Counted from the stretch's first letter, positions 35,999 through 46,961 are shown. The stretch is DNA of 64,000 nt from Geofilum rubicundum JCM 15548 (GCF_000974365.1 NZ_BAZW01000023.1:1-64000), one strand, 5' to 3'. Numbers and translations are program-made. The notes: generated from the sequence alone by a model not told the origin.

Positions 35999-37233
35999 AG
36001 TCCCTCCTCAATGTCTAATAGTGCGTCGAAAAGGGTGTTGGTTTCACCCAATAGTCGGTTGAGATAATTGTTGTCGGAGGGAATGCCGTTGTAATCTGTT
36101 AGTTTGGAGATCGTTCCTGTTTTTTCGTTGAGCTCGTAGATGACTATGTCATCAGGATTAATTGCTGATTCTGAAGGAACTATTTCGCTTATTTTTTCTT
36201 TCTGTTGGTTAGATGCTTTGGTGGCTAATATGCCTGCTTTTATGGCCAGTGTTATATAATTTATCAGATACGGACTGTGTGTGGTTATTATTAGTTGGTT
36301 CGCAAGGTTTTTGTTGTTAAAGCTCAGAAGGCTGTGAATCATATCTCTTTGTGAGCTTGGAAACAGGTTTTGCTCGGGTTCTTCTACAATGTTGATGAAG
36401 GCGGTTTTTTTGAATCTTGATGAGAGAACAGATAAGGCTGCTCTTCTTTGTTCTTCTGTCAAACTGTCGTTGGCCCAAATCTCTTCGACGCCTTTCCTAA
36501 ACCTGTTCATTTCTTCGCTACTCATGTTTTGAGTAGTTTCTGACTGCCATTTTACAGAATTGGAGAGGAACCATGAAACCAAATACATGGGTACGATGGA
36601 TTGAATGCCTGAGGATGCTTCCTTAAGCTGTATCTTGTAATCATCGCCTTTAATGTAAACGATGTCGTTGAGTTTTTGATACTCTACATACAGATTGCCA
36701 ACTAAAGGGAGCTTCATAGCTCCCTTTAGTTCGTTCTTGGCGTTATCGTACTCGGTGACAAATTCTACCAATGAATCGGAGGTTAATTTTAAAGCCTTAG
36801 GGGTTTTTACATTGGCAATAAAATTGCGCTCAGCTGGTACGTACATTATCTGAGGCAGATGATAGAGCACTTTAGTCTCAATCCGCTTTATTGTGAGACT
36901 GCCTTTTCTGTATTTGAAATGATAAGTTGTTCCTTTGAATTCAATTTCTGATTGATCTTTGTCGTCTAAATCAAAAAAATAATTTTCAATACGGTGATAC
37001 GCACAATAGGTTCTCCTGAAGCGGTTGTATTTGGTGAAGTCGGTGGTTTTGTAATCTCCTCTGTTAAGCACTTTCTCTATCCATGTGAAGATGGATACCA
37101 GTTTGGCTATGGTGCTTTTTCCACTTCCCTGATTGCCAATAAAAACAGTTACTCTTTTGATGTCTATCCAACCATTGTTTTCAAGACGCCCATCTCTTAT
37201 GGGGCCAAAATTTTTGATTTTAATTTTGCGCAT
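35995..37233 (-). CDS. AAA15/OLD-type ABC ATPase of a two-gene system
   Basis: A 412-residue SMC-like ATPase. The start MRKIKIKNFGPIRDG and Walker A GNQGSGKST (33-41) define the family. Later come a signature-like EASSGIQSIVPMYL, Walker B INIVEEPEQNLFP and switch LIITTHSPYLINY. No TOPRIM domain is appended, unlike OLD or GajA. It is followed by a small D-ExK protein with a four-base overlap. AAA15 ATPases of PARIS, Septu and retron systems sense phage and control an effector; this partner is different. Function here is inferred. Confidence 0.75.
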   Translation of the reverse strand: MRKIKIKNFGPIRDGRLENNGWIDIKRVTVFIGNQGSGKSTIAKLVSIFTWIEKVLNRGDYKTTDFTKYNRFRRTYCAYHRIENYFFDLDDKDQSEIEFKGTTYHFKYRKGSLTIKRIETKVLYHLPQIMYVPAERNFIANVKTPKALKLTSDSLVEFVTEYDNAKNELKGAMKLPLVGNLYVEYQKLNDIVYIKGDDYKIQLKEASSGIQSIVPMYLVSWFLSNSVKWQSETTQNMSSEEMNRFRKGVEEIWANDSLTEEQRRAALSVLSSRFKKTAFINIVEEPEQNLFPSSQRDMIHSLLSFNNKNLANQLIITTHSPYLINYITLAIKAGILATKASNQQKEKISEIVPSESAINPDDIVIYELNEKTGTISKLTDYNGIPSDNNYLNRLLGETNTLFDALLDIEEGL

Positions 37234-37301
37234 GGTTGCTTCTGTTAGTTGGTCGCGGCCAGGGCGTATAAGCGAAGCGCTGTCCTTGAGTGTTTTCCAC
37301 G

Positions 37302-37397
37302 CTACGCCGCGGTGAGTTACAAAAAGTACTCACCGTTGCAGTGCCAAAAATAGTCAAATTGCCTTTAATAACGAAGAGTGGGGTGGAAGTTTCAGTG
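37302..37397. repeat. Dispersed hairpin repeat, copy 2 of 3
   Basis: It contains GGTGAGTTAC...GTACTCACC as a perfect stem core, then GCCAAAAATAGTCAAATT and TTTAATAACGAAGAGTGGGG. It lies between the ATPase start and the end of the helicase pseudogene. Confidence 0.6.
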
Positions 37398-40300
37398 TTT
37401 AGTCAACGAATTTCGTGAATCGAAGATTAGTGCTGCTAATTCCACTAATGGGGCTAGGAGAGGATGAGACGATCGTTGTTATTTATGATGTCGGCATTGG
37501 AAAGGGAATGATCGATACCGGTGCGCATCGACTGTTCGACATTTCCGCCCAAGCGGGTATAGCCAAAGGCTTTGGCAACTTCTCTGATGAGGTCTGCTTC
37601 GGGGAGACTTATTTGGTTGGTAAGGACGTCCTTTATGGCGCAGGCAATTTCTTCTTTGGCAATGTCTTCTGCATTTCGTTTGAAGTCGTCGGTGGGCGGG
37701 GTTCTTATATGTGCTGTGCTTTTGAGGATCTTGTTCGTTGGTCCAGTAGAATTTGGTGCCGTTTTGTTGTGTGTATTTTATTTCCATTTTGTTGTACTTG
37801 GCGGTCAGGTAATTATTGAGTCTTACTCCCAGTCGGGAAATGCCCCAGGCGTTTAAGATGCGTTTTGAAAGGAGGGCATGACTGATGGGGGCTTCTGTTT
37901 CGAGGACTTGGGTTATTTGCACGGTGATCTTTTCTTTGAGTCTGTAGTCGAAAAGCGCATCGGAGTTTTGGAGGTTTGTGGGTGTTAATTCACAGACTCG
38001 GTAGGGTTGGGCACTGCTGACGGGTTCCAGAATTTGCTGTGTGATTTGCTGTGTTGTTGGCTGCTGCATGTCTTGTAATTTTATACTGGCATATTGTTCC
38101 CGCTTTTGTTCTGTGGCAACAGGTGACTTAATGGAAGCAGTTAGCTGACTAGCCGGTGTTGTTTCAGTTCCGGGGTCAGGTAATTGCTTTATGACTTTTT
38201 CTATATCTTCCAGTACCTTTTGTGGATTGTCCCACCAATCAAGGGACCACAGTTTGTAGATGTTCCATCCGAGCATTTTTAAAACGCCTGCCTGATTTAG
38301 TTCGCGGTCCTTGGCTGTTTTTGCGGCGCGGTAGGTGAGGCCGTCGGTTAGTATGCCGAGCAGGTATTCTGATGGATTATCGGGGTTTACAATGGCGATG
38401 TCTATTTTGTAGCCTGAGCTGCCGATGTTGGTTTCCACCGTGTAGCCTAATTTTTGTATGGCTTCGGCTACCTTTTTTTCAAACGATTTTTGGGTGGTTG
38501 GACTAGACCTTTGTTTTTGTGGAAGGGTTGCCATTCCATTTTCGGAATATTGCAGAAAGGCTTTAATTCCGGCAACGCTTCGGAGGAGGTGCGGGAGATG
38601 TCAATTTGGTCGGATCGTAAGGTTGAAAATACCGTCATTTCGTATCTGGCCCTGGATATGGCTACGTTTAATCTTCGCCAACCGCCTTCGCGGTTGAGGG
38701 GTCCAAAGTTCAGGTAAAGCTTGCCTTCTTTATCGGGTCCGTAACCTACCGAAAACAGAATGACATCTCTTTCGTCGCCTTGCACATTCTCTAGGTTTTT
38801 TACAAAGACGGGCTCCTGGGCATCTGTAGCGGTTTTCTCTAATTCCGGATTTTTCTTGAATTCTTCATTTAATAAGTCTTCAATAATATTTTGTTGTACC
38901 GAACTAAAGGTGACGATACCAATGCTTTTTTGTGCGAGTTTGGGGTTGCTTAGTCGTTTAATGATTTCGGCAACGACTGCCTTGGCTTCGAAGTGGTTTT
39001 GCCGGGTTTTTCCGCGGTCGTAGTACCCGGGCACATACTGGTTGGTGACTTTTGTAGCGCGGTTGTCGGGTGAGGGGAAGGTAAGCAGCTTGTTCTCGTA
39101 ATAGTTTGAATTACTGAATGCTATGAGGCTTTCGTGCTTACTTCGGTAATGCCACAAGAGGTGTTTGGAGGGGATGGAGAGGGCCAGACAATCGTCCAGA
39201 ATGCTTTCCAGATCTTCTTTGTCGGCATTTTCTTCGTCGAAATGATTGCTGGAAAAGAAGTTGGTGGGAGGCATTTGTTTGGGGTCGCCGACAACAATTA
39301 CGTTTTGCCCTCGGGCAATGGCGCCGACTGCTTCGCAGGTGGGCATTTGTGATGCTTCGTCGAAAATTATCAGATCGAATTTTGTTTTATCTACTTCGAA
39401 GTATTGAGCTACGGAGATGGGACTCATCAGCATGCAGGGGCACATGCGGGGTAAGAGGTTGGGGATAAGGTCGAATAGTTTTCTGATGGCCAATCCTCTA
39501 CCGTTGTTTCTGATGGCACGCTGCAGGATGCCTATTTCGGAGCTGGTGGATGCTTCTTGCGAGAAGGAGGGCAGGTGGGAGGCGAGTTTGGCAAATAGCT
39601 CGGCTTTGGTGAGGGCTTCGAAGTACTTGCTTTGCTCTTTAAACTTTTTTATTTTGGCCTCAAATAGTTTCCCGTTGAAAATTGCAAGTCCCGGTTCTTT
39701 GGCTATAATGTGTTCTGCAAGACATTTGAAAATAGATTTTTTAAATGAAGAGAGTACCTCATTGGTCGGAAGCATGCCATTGGAATAAGTTTCGACTACG
39801 GGGAGCAGACCCATTTTGATGGTCTCTTCTTTTATGCGGTTCCAACTTGACCAATCACGCAACAAATCGAGGTTCTGCAGCCAGACTTCTGCATTTTGTT
39901 GCCAAAATGCAGTATGGTTTGTGGTTTGGGATAGTTCTTGGTTAAAGTTGATGGACAATAAGGAACTCAGTTCCTGTTCCAATTTTTCTTGTTCCTGAGT
40001 AAGGGCATAAAAATGGACAAAGACTTTTCCTTTAAAATTTTGAAAAGTGGAGCTGCCTTCTTTCAGCAGTTCTGCGATTGTATATCTTGTATTGTTTAAT
40101 TGTCCGGGATCCTCGGTGATCTGGTGCAGAAGGTTGTTGATGATCAGACTTTTTTCGCAAATGTGGGCAATGGTTTTCCAGTCGCCATTACCGTTGTTCC
40201 ATAAAAAGTCGAGTGTCTTCGCATATTTGCTTTCATTTTCGTTGATAAGGTCTTGCTCTTTTTGGTAGGCAATGAGGGTTTGGAGTTGGCTTTCTATTGT

Positions 40301-42582
40301 GCTTTTATTGATTTTCCCTGTCTTTGAAAAGGGCCGTAGGGTTTTAACTATTTTGTTTTGACCAAGGAATTTTGGTAGCAACCATCTTGTAGATGCTTGT
40401 TGCCATTGAAACAGCAGTGCTTCGGCGTTTACTTCGAATATGTTTTTAGTGAAATCATTCAAAAGAAGGGCACGATGAGCATCGCGCTTTTGCCCGTGAT
40501 CTGCCAGCTCAATGATTTGGGCCAGGTTGCGTTCGGGGTGGTCAATATTTAGGAGGGTGGGGGGACTGTCGGGCAGGCTTATCAGTTGTAAACTGAGTCT
40601 TTCCAGACTTTTAGTTTTGTTTTGGTCAAGTCGGGTGGGTTCAATTAAAAGGAGTTGGCACAGCTGCGTGATTGTTTCGAGTTTGTTGCCCAGCAGTTGG
40701 TTATATTTAGCAATTACTTCTTGTGCTATGGCTTTGGTTGGCTGATTGTAGGTGCTAATTTTTATTAGGGCCAGGGGGTGGTTGTGTGGGTGTGTGCATA
40801 AGCGGTGAATTTTTCTTTGCTTAACTGTGCAATCAAATCTTTGTCGAGATGAATTTGGTCGCTGGCACTACTGAGTGCGGCGTAGCCGGTAAATGCATCG
40901 TATAAAGAAAAACCGTATTCGCCCTGATTATGAAGGGCGTTTACGTACTCATTCAACTCCGTCCTAAGCAGATGAAGCCGTTCGGCTTCTGATTCAAATT
41001 CGAGGGGGGATGTTTTGCGGATTATTTCTGTTGTTTGTCGGAGCTGCTCCAGCACGGTCGATTTTTTCGACTTGTTGGAGTGAAGCTCGAGGCAGAAGGG
41101 GCCCAGACCTATGTCGGCCAAACGCTTCTGCACAACGGTGAGTGCTGCCATTTTTTCGGCGACGAAAAGCACTTTTTTGCCTTGATAAAGAGCGTTGGCT
41201 ATGATGTTGGTGATGGTTTGTGATTTGCCTGTACCGGGGGGACCATGCAGAATGAAACTTTTATTTTGGGCGGCAGCACAAATGGCATCGAGCTGGGTGG
41301 CATCTGCGCTTATGGGCAGGGCTATCTCGGATGGTCGATAACTGCCATCCAGGTCGCTATTGGTGGGCACGCCATCGGTTTCCCATTCCAGTTTGCCGGT
41401 AATCAGACTCTTTACAATTTTATTTTCGCTGAGCTTAGAGGCGTTGTGGTGGATGTCGTTCCACATGATGAATTTGCTGAAGGAAAAAATACCCAGAAAG
41501 GCGTGTTCTTCTACATCCCACCTGGCCTGGGACATAATGCCTCTGCGTACCAGGTTAAATATTTTTGTTACATCTACCCCGCTTTCGTCGCGGGGCAACT
41601 CGGTCAGGCCGCCGATGCTTATGTCGAAATCCTGCTTGAGCATCTCAAGCAGGGTGATGTTCATCAGGGTTTCTTCTTCTCTGCTTCGTATTACATAGCC
41701 TTTTTGTGCCGATCTTCGGATAATTTCAATGGGCAGCAGCAATAGTGGGGCGTAACGGGGAAGTTCGCTTTTGGGGCTTTCGTACCATTTTAAAAAGCCC
41801 AATGCCAGATAAAGGGTGTTGGCGCCATTTTCTTCGAGGGATAGTCGGGACGAGCGGTAAAGTTTAGTTAAGGCTGATTGTAATTCGGCCTCGGTCAAAT
41901 AGGTACGTAGTTTTTGGTGAGAAAGGTCATATTTCAGAAGATCAACAACGGGGTCGGTCATGCTGATGGCCTGATATACTCCTGAAGTTTGGTTGGGGTT
42001 AATCCAGTTATCGGGTTTGGTTAGTATCTGAAATTCTTTGCCTTCGTCCAGAGCATCCTCAAAGTCGTTAAGTTTGATGGCGACCAACTGAATGGTGTTG
42101 CGGGTGGTTCGTAGATTTAAAAGGTTATTGCGTAGGCTTAAGTCGAGTAATTTCCTTTCCCAGAGCTTTTGTTTGGAGAACTCTGCGGGCACTGAGGCCT
42201 CCGATTCCGGATGGTGGTTAATGTCTTCGGGGTTAAGACTTGCTCTCAGTGTGGATTTTTCTTCTTTAATTATTTCCCAACCGGTGTCGGTAATAACCCG
42301 CTGGGGTAGGGGCCTGATTCCGCTTAACCGGGCGCGCTTTATATCAATAAAAAGGATGAAGTTGTCCTCATTCACCAGATGAAAATTGGCCGCAGCAATG
42401 GCTTCGTCAAAGGATTGTGCTTTGCCTGCATTCATAGCGGTAGCTTCAACCAGGGAAATTTCGTTTATTCCGGTGGCTGTTCGCTTTTTTAATAGGGAAA
42501 CGTCGTCGTTTACCGTGTCGGCAAAGCTGTCGTCTATCAACCAGGCGCCCACAAAGGCAGTATCCGCCCCAGCAAAGGCGTG

Positions 42583-44250
42583 TTACTGAAGTAAGTTTTT
42601 GTCTATAAATTGCGGCAAAAGTTCTTTGAAATTACCGGCAGGTGTAATATGGATGTTTTCCATGACGTACTTCAACCACTTTTGGGCATCGATGTCCAGT
42701 TTCTTGCAAGTTCCGAAGAAGCTGTAGAACATGGCAATGTTTTGAGCCGCATCGTGTGATCCGGCAAACAAGAAATTTTTTCGACCTAGAGCTAATGGAC
42801 GTATAGAATTTTCCACGAGGTTACTGTCGATCTCCAACATGCCATTGGTAAGATAGTTCTGCAGGCTGGTCCATCTGTTGTTGCAATACTCAAAAGCTCT
42901 ACCTATAGGACTCTTGGGAGTTACAGATCCTTTGTGCTTGTAGATGTAAGTCCCAATTTCATTAATCACTGGCAAAGATTTCTCCAATCTCAGGTCATGC
43001 CTTTGTTCGTGAGATAGATTTTTATCCCGTGCCAGAGCCTCAATGGCATAAAGAACTTGGATCAATCTTAACAGATGGGAAGCTCGTTCCTTATCATTTT
43101 TCAAGGCAGCCTCTATGTAGCGCCTGGCATGGGCCCAGCACGATAAATGGGTCAGCCCCCCTTTCTTTGCCAAAAAGGTATAGCCATTGTAACCATCGGT
43201 TTGTATAAACCCATTAAAAGTATCCAAGTCGTCAATGGGACCATTGGCCGATCGACTCTTATAATATTCGAATAGCACGCTTTTTGACAATGGGGCATAC
43301 CTAACCCACATGTACCCTTTGTGACACGTACCTTTTTTGTTATGATCCTGTACTTTTATTGGTGATTCATCAATCATTTGATAGGTTTCCCTGAAAACAT
43401 GTAATCGGTGTACCGCATACAAAGGTCGTAACAAATTGGCTCCTAGTTTTATCCACGATTCCAGCGTGGAATCCGGGATGGTAACACCCATTTGGGTAAG
43501 CATTTGACGAGTGCGGTAAACTGGTAAGTGATATACGTACTTATTGATAAATATCATTCCTAGCAGATTAGCACTGGCGATGCATTTATGAAGAGGTCTG
43601 TTTAAAGGAGCAATTACTTGCTTTTGGTCTGCCTTCTCGTCTTCTTTGGTAATGTATTTATTACGGATATAAAGATTCTTATGCAACTTAGCAGGCGTAT
43701 AATCTAACTCCTCTGTGATTTCCTGGCCAATGCAAATCATATTGGTAGTATCTTCTGTAGGCTCCAGAATAATCTCAATAACGGGAAGGTGTGAAGGTAG
43801 GGGCATGCGACCAGGATGCTCTTTCTTAACTTTTTTGCGTTCGTATTCCAGGCGGATCTTTTCCTGTTCTTCCTTAACCACTTCAGAAATAGCCTTTGAA
43901 TCAAATAATTGCAGCTGACTGGGATGCTCTTGAGGAATGAAACGCTCCCGTTTGGAGCCAAACATCAAACGACGCAATTGGTCTAGCTGAAAGGCCATAT
44001 ATTCAACATCTTGTTCAAGTTTGTGTATAATGGAGACATTCTCTGTGATTACAGATTTCTGCTTAGTAAGAATTGACTCCTTGTCAGTAAGGAGAGTTTC
44101 CTTCTCCAAAAGAGCGGTATCCTTCTCCAAAAGAGCGGTATCCTTCTCCAAAAGAGCAGCTTCCTTCTCCAAAAGAGCAGCTTCCAGAGCCGAAATCCTG
44201 GCCACTAGTTGTGCGGTGTTTTGATCGTATGAAGGATGCTGATTTTCCAT
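42583..44250 (-). CDS. tnpC: IS66 transposase TnpC
   Basis: I use ATG 44250 (MENQHPSYD); a TTG two codons upstream is also open. The roughly 555-residue transposase has an N-terminal coiled coil built from four 7-residue repeats of the LLEKxxA type, then LRRLMFGSKRERF, a zinc-finger-like region with MICIGQEITEELDY, and the catalytic domain of IS66: MIDESPIKVQD, FIQTDGYNGYTFLA and GCNNRW-like ALGRKNFLFAGSHDAAQ near the end. It ends three bases inside the left end. Length is normal, with no stop or shift. Confidence 0.9.
   Translation of the reverse strand: MENQHPSYDQNTAQLVARISALEAALLEKEAALLEKDTALLEKDTALLEKETLLTDKESILTKQKSVITENVSIIHKLEQDVEYMAFQLDQLRRLMFGSKRERFIPQEHPSQLQLFDSKAISEVVKEEQEKIRLEYERKKVKKEHPGRMPLPSHLPVIEIILEPTEDTTNMICIGQEITEELDYTPAKLHKNLYIRNKYITKEDEKADQKQVIAPLNRPLHKCIASANLLGMIFINKYVYHLPVYRTRQMLTQMGVTIPDSTLESWIKLGANLLRPLYAVHRLHVFRETYQMIDESPIKVQDHNKKGTCHKGYMWVRYAPLSKSVLFEYYKSRSANGPIDDLDTFNGFIQTDGYNGYTFLAKKGGLTHLSCWAHARRYIEAALKNDKERASHLLRLIQVLYAIEALARDKNLSHEQRHDLRLEKSLPVINEIGTYIYKHKGSVTPKSPIGRAFEYCNNRWTSLQNYLTNGMLEIDSNLVENSIRPLALGRKNFLFAGSHDAAQNIAMFYSFFGTCKKLDIDAQKWLKYVMENIHITPAGNFKELLPQFIDKNLLQ
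44100..44183 (-). repeat. Four tandem 21-base repeats in tnpC
   Basis: Units CCTTCTCCAAAAGAGCGGTAT, two identical copies followed by two with GCAGCTT ends, at 44100, 44121, 44142 and 44163. Each encodes seven residues (LLEKDTA or LLEKEAA), a heptad, so copy-number change lengthens the coiled coil without shifting the frame. Confidence 0.85.
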
Positions 44251-44321
44251 ACGCAAATATAGTATTAATCATTTGATTAACAAACATATAGCACATATTT
44301 TTTTGCAAAAAAACAAAAATA

Positions 44322-44675
44322 TTATTCAAATTTAAATCGCTTTTTGCGTTTCAAATCTTTAAAGGAAAGCCCTTCCATAATCATCATCAATTCCTCCCGG
44401 GTAATGAGTCGTGATGGAGTTGCTTTGCTATTTTGGTCACCTAAAGAATATCTGCCACGCTCCAAGCGTTTATAAAACAGCGCAAAACCATCTCCATCCC
44501 AATATAAAAGTTTGATATGTGTACCCGTACGGTTAATGAAGATAAAAACGGAGCCGCTGACAGGATCCTTTTGCAAGACATTGCGTGCGATTCCAGCCAG
44601 CCCGTCAAATCCATTACGCATATCAATAGGCTTGCAGCACAAATAGTACTTCAGATTTGCACTTAGTCCGATCAT
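44322..44675 (-). CDS. tnpB: IS66 accessory protein TnpB
   Basis: A 117-residue protein with the IS66 Orf2 signature: YLCCKPIDMRNGFDGLAGI, then GSVFIFINRTGTHIKLLYWDGDG and FALFYKRLERGRY. This family is required for transposition alongside TnpC, though its biochemical role is not settled. It lies four bases after tnpA and 70 bases before tnpC. Length is typical. Confidence 0.92.
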   Translation of the reverse strand: MIGLSANLKYYLCCKPIDMRNGFDGLAGIARNVLQKDPVSGSVFIFINRTGTHIKLLYWDGDGFALFYKRLERGRYSLGDQNSKATPSRLITREELMMIMEGLSFKDLKRKKRFKFE

Positions 44676-44678
44676 AGC

Positions 44679-45023
44679 CTAATAGATTTTTAAGCAAATG
44701 CCATTCGGAAAGGAAAGCGTAATTTGTGGTAGACGTTTATCCTGTATCGGCGAAATTGCTGCTGCATCATTAGATTCTGGTTGGCTGTCTGCGATCACAG
44801 ATTGAGTTTGATTCTGGAATGAACTAAGATCGATGAATTTAATGCTCCTGGAGCTTTCAATATCTTGCGTGCTTTGCTGGGCTTTGTACTTCCGTACCCA
44901 GTATTGCATCTTAAAACGGGAGACTCCAATAAGTTTTGCGTAATTTAGAATTGTGTTTACACTGCTCTGTTGAATTGCAGCGTGCTCAAGCATGGTCTGA
45001 TTTAAAGATTTTCTGTTTTGCAT
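44679..45023 (-). CDS. tnpA: IS66 accessory protein TnpA (HTH)
   Basis: About 114 residues from ATG 45023; a TTG five codons upstream is possible. HAAIQQSSVNTILNYAKLIG followed by FKMQYWVRKYK forms the IS3/IS66 Orf1-type helix-turn-helix, and the tail has LPQITLSFPNG, as in other IS66 TnpA proteins. It is the first gene of the element and lies inside the right end. Confidence 0.85.
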   Translation of the reverse strand: MQNRKSLNQTMLEHAAIQQSSVNTILNYAKLIGVSRFKMQYWVRKYKAQQSTQDIESSRSIKFIDLSSFQNQTQSVIADSQPESNDAAAISPIQDKRLPQITLSFPNGICLKIY

Positions 45024-46172
45024 GATTTTTTCTGGCAAAGTTAGCCACCAAAATCATGCCGGAACAGATGCGTTTACTGGGGTGAATACCAAAGGCATGG
45101 CCTTTAAGCACAATCAGCAAGGGGGCGAGTCCAATGGCTTCGATGCAGCTTGCATATAAAAGGGCGGTGTCGATACAGGTAGAGAGTTTGTGTGCAAAAA
45201 TGGTGTCGCAGGTGCGCAGGCGCTGTCCGGTATTCTCGAAACTTGCCGGTGGGGCGCAATACACCAGTTGAAGACTGGCAATGGCTTCGAAGATGGCACC
45301 CATTTGTTTTTTTACCCGGTCGGGACTCAGGCTCTGGTAGCCGTCGAAGGATGGATTGCCAGTCCACCTTTCAAGTATGGTGGCTGCTGTTTGTAGTACT
45401 TTGGCAATTTCGGGGTGGTTGGGTGTGACAAAGGCTGCTAAGATTTCGGGCAGGACACCTATACCGTTCCACTGATCGTAGGCCAAAACATCGACACTGT
45501 AGAATTGCTGTGCTAACAGTTCGTTGTTTGAAAATACTTTTAAATTCAGTTCGCCCGAAAGCCTTTCTGTCAGCTCGGACAAGAATTTGGCAGAAAGCTT
45601 TAGGTCTTTTACTTCAAGCTCTATTTTTTGGTTGGGAGGCAGTGTCTCGAGGCGGTGCTCCCAGCTGTAAACGAATTCAGGTTCGCTTGTCAGCGTTATT
45701 TTTAGTTCGTGCAGGTCCTTCTCTGTCGTGTTTTCGAGCACCAGATTGCGAACTATGGGAATCCGGTTCTGCTGAATGGCATAATTTACTACAGGTGTGT
45801 AAATGAACTCGGCAACAAGAGGGCTGATTGAGGTGATCATTTGTTAAAAATTTTTGGTCCACGAATAGGGATCACTAATTGGGTCCACGAATTTCACTAA
45901 TTCAAGCGCAGCGCAGTTCCGCAAGGCGGGAACAGGAATTGGGGCTTGGTGTTTATTTGGGATTAGGACTCGTAATTTAGGATAAATTGTTGAGGTTTTG
46001 GTTTGTGGATCAGAAGATTAGGCAATAAATTACACGAATGGCATAAAATGGAGGATGGAAGCAAAAAGGGAAGTGATTAGGATGGACTGCACGGAAAGGT
46101 TCGTTTTTTTTTAAAAAACTGATCGAGAATAAGTTGCCCATGGTATTCAAATGTTAAAACTAGAGCAAAATG

Positions 46173-46202
46173 TTGTTTTTGTAAGTGAATGATGTATATT
46201 TG
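46173..46202 (+). promoter_or_regulatory. Bacteroidota-type promoter for RNA candidate B
   Basis: TTG at 46173-46175, 19-base spacer, then TATATTTG at 46195-46202. It matches TTG-N19-TANNTTTG and occupies the same position as in copy A, despite a diverged spacer. The remaining sequence of 45841-46172 holds CACGAATT-type words and a CGCAGCGCAG/GGCGGGAAC hairpin piece but no gene. Confidence 0.65.
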
Positions 46203-46208
46203 TGGCGC

Positions 46209-46282
46209 TCATCTTGCCTTAATTAGGAAGAAGGAGTTTCGGAGGACGATGCACCTGAATGTGCACCGTCCTCTGCGTTTAT
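46209..46282 (+). ncRNA. Structured RNA candidate B
   Basis: Second copy of the element at 33419-33492. The hairpin is GAGGACGATGCAC (46242-46254), loop CTGAAT, GTGCACCGTCCTC (46261-46273). Its closing C-G pair replaces the T-A pair of copy A. GGAGTTTCGG before the hairpin and TGCGTTTATAATA after it are unchanged. It points towards the end of the HIRAN-domain gene on the opposite strand. Confidence 0.55.
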
Positions 46283-46304
46283 AATAAATCTTTGAGTTGG
46301 CTTT

Positions 46305-46961
46305 CTAGTAGAAGATGTCAATAAAAACCCTGTTGACCTTGCCGTTTTGATCGATGCTTTTTACACGGACGGTCAAAGGGAGCTTAGCCTTTTTATGAAA
46401 GACACGTGAGTGGACGAGTTTTACATAGCCGATTGCCTTTGGACCTTTGAATAGCTTCACGGCATATCGATCTTTTGTATTGTCTTTTTCCAATTTGTAA
46501 GTCAATATATCATTAACTGATAATTGACCTGGTGTTACTTCAAAATAAGAGTGCCCACATATTTCAGAAACAAACCGCAAATCTTTTACAGGGTGAAAGT
46601 CAGCCAAAAACTCAAAGTTGTCTGTTGATAACATTCCCTGAGTATATGCTAACAAATAGAACTTGTCGTTTTGATATTCCTTACTTATGTTCCAAAAATC
46701 AAGATACTTTTGAATGTCAGATCTTTCGGTTTTTATTAACCGCTGACCAAAAATATCAAGCACTTTTTCTGTGTAAACCTTTGTTGTATCGGGAAAATCA
46801 ACGTAGGGGGTAAAACCCTCTTCTTTGGCCTTCGCTACACCCGTTTGTATATAATGGAATTGCACACCTTTGCTGGCGCTTCTTTGGATTTTTCCAACGA
46901 TCACCCTGCGGCTGCCCTTTCCTTTACGCCAGGTTAAATATATGCTTCCTATTGCTTTCAC
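46305..46961 (-). CDS. HipA-N-like protein with HIRAN domain
   Basis: A 218-residue protein. The first 110 residues (IYLTWRKGKGSRRVIVGKI, then VDFPDTTKVYTEKVLDIF) resemble the N-terminal subdomain that accompanies HipA-like kinases in split systems. The last 80 residues look like a HIRAN domain: SVNDILTYKLEKDNTKDRYA then IGYVKLVHSRVFHK. HIRAN domains bind DNA ends in other proteins. Its start overlaps the kinase stop by four bases. After its stop the DNA carries the fossil tail SQLKDLL and RNA candidate B. Confidence 0.65.
   Translation of the reverse strand: MKAIGSIYLTWRKGKGSRRVIVGKIQRSASKGVQFHYIQTGVAKAKEEGFTPYVDFPDTTKVYTEKVLDIFGQRLIKTERSDIQKYLDFWNISKEYQNDKFYLLAYTQGMLSTDNFEFLADFHPVKDLRFVSEICGHSYFEVTPGQLSVNDILTYKLEKDNTKDRYAVKLFKGPKAIGYVKLVHSRVFHKKAKLPLTVRVKSIDQNGKVNRVFIDIFY

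Larger units (their letters stand above)
42580..45089 (-). mobile_element. IS66-family insertion sequence, complete
   Basis: A 2,510-base element carrying tnpA, tnpB and tnpC in the usual order on the minus strand. It is flanked by a 7-base direct repeat CAAAGGC at 42573-42579 and 45090-45096; IS66 normally makes 8-base duplications, so one base may have changed. The ends read inward as GTGTTACTGAAGTAAG and GTATTCACCCCAGTAAA, which share GT-TT and AGTAA positions as degenerate inverted repeats. It interrupts the DUF4011-type helicase gene, and all three genes look intact. Confidence 0.88.
37454..45840 (-). pseudogene. DUF4011/DUF3320-type superfamily 1 helicase, broken by IS66 and three frameshifts
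   Basis: Pieces at 45840-45090, 42579-40765, about 40780-38468 and 38534-37454 assemble into one protein of near 1,950 residues. In order: an N-terminal beta-rich region; a DUF4011-like region (KLWERKLLDLSLRNNLLNLR); Walker A GPPGTGKSQTITNIIAN; helicase motifs IIFDEASQMPTCEA, VVGDPKQMPPTNFF, LLWHYRSKHE and VQGDERDVILFSVGYG; a Vsr/MTES_1575-like nuclease region (VETNIGSSGYKIDIAIV); and a DUF3320 tail. IS66 sits between GHAF and AGADTAF; exact removal restores the frame. Frameshifts lie near 40780, 38570 and 37735. Such proteins occur in phage-defence islands. Confidence 0.8.
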
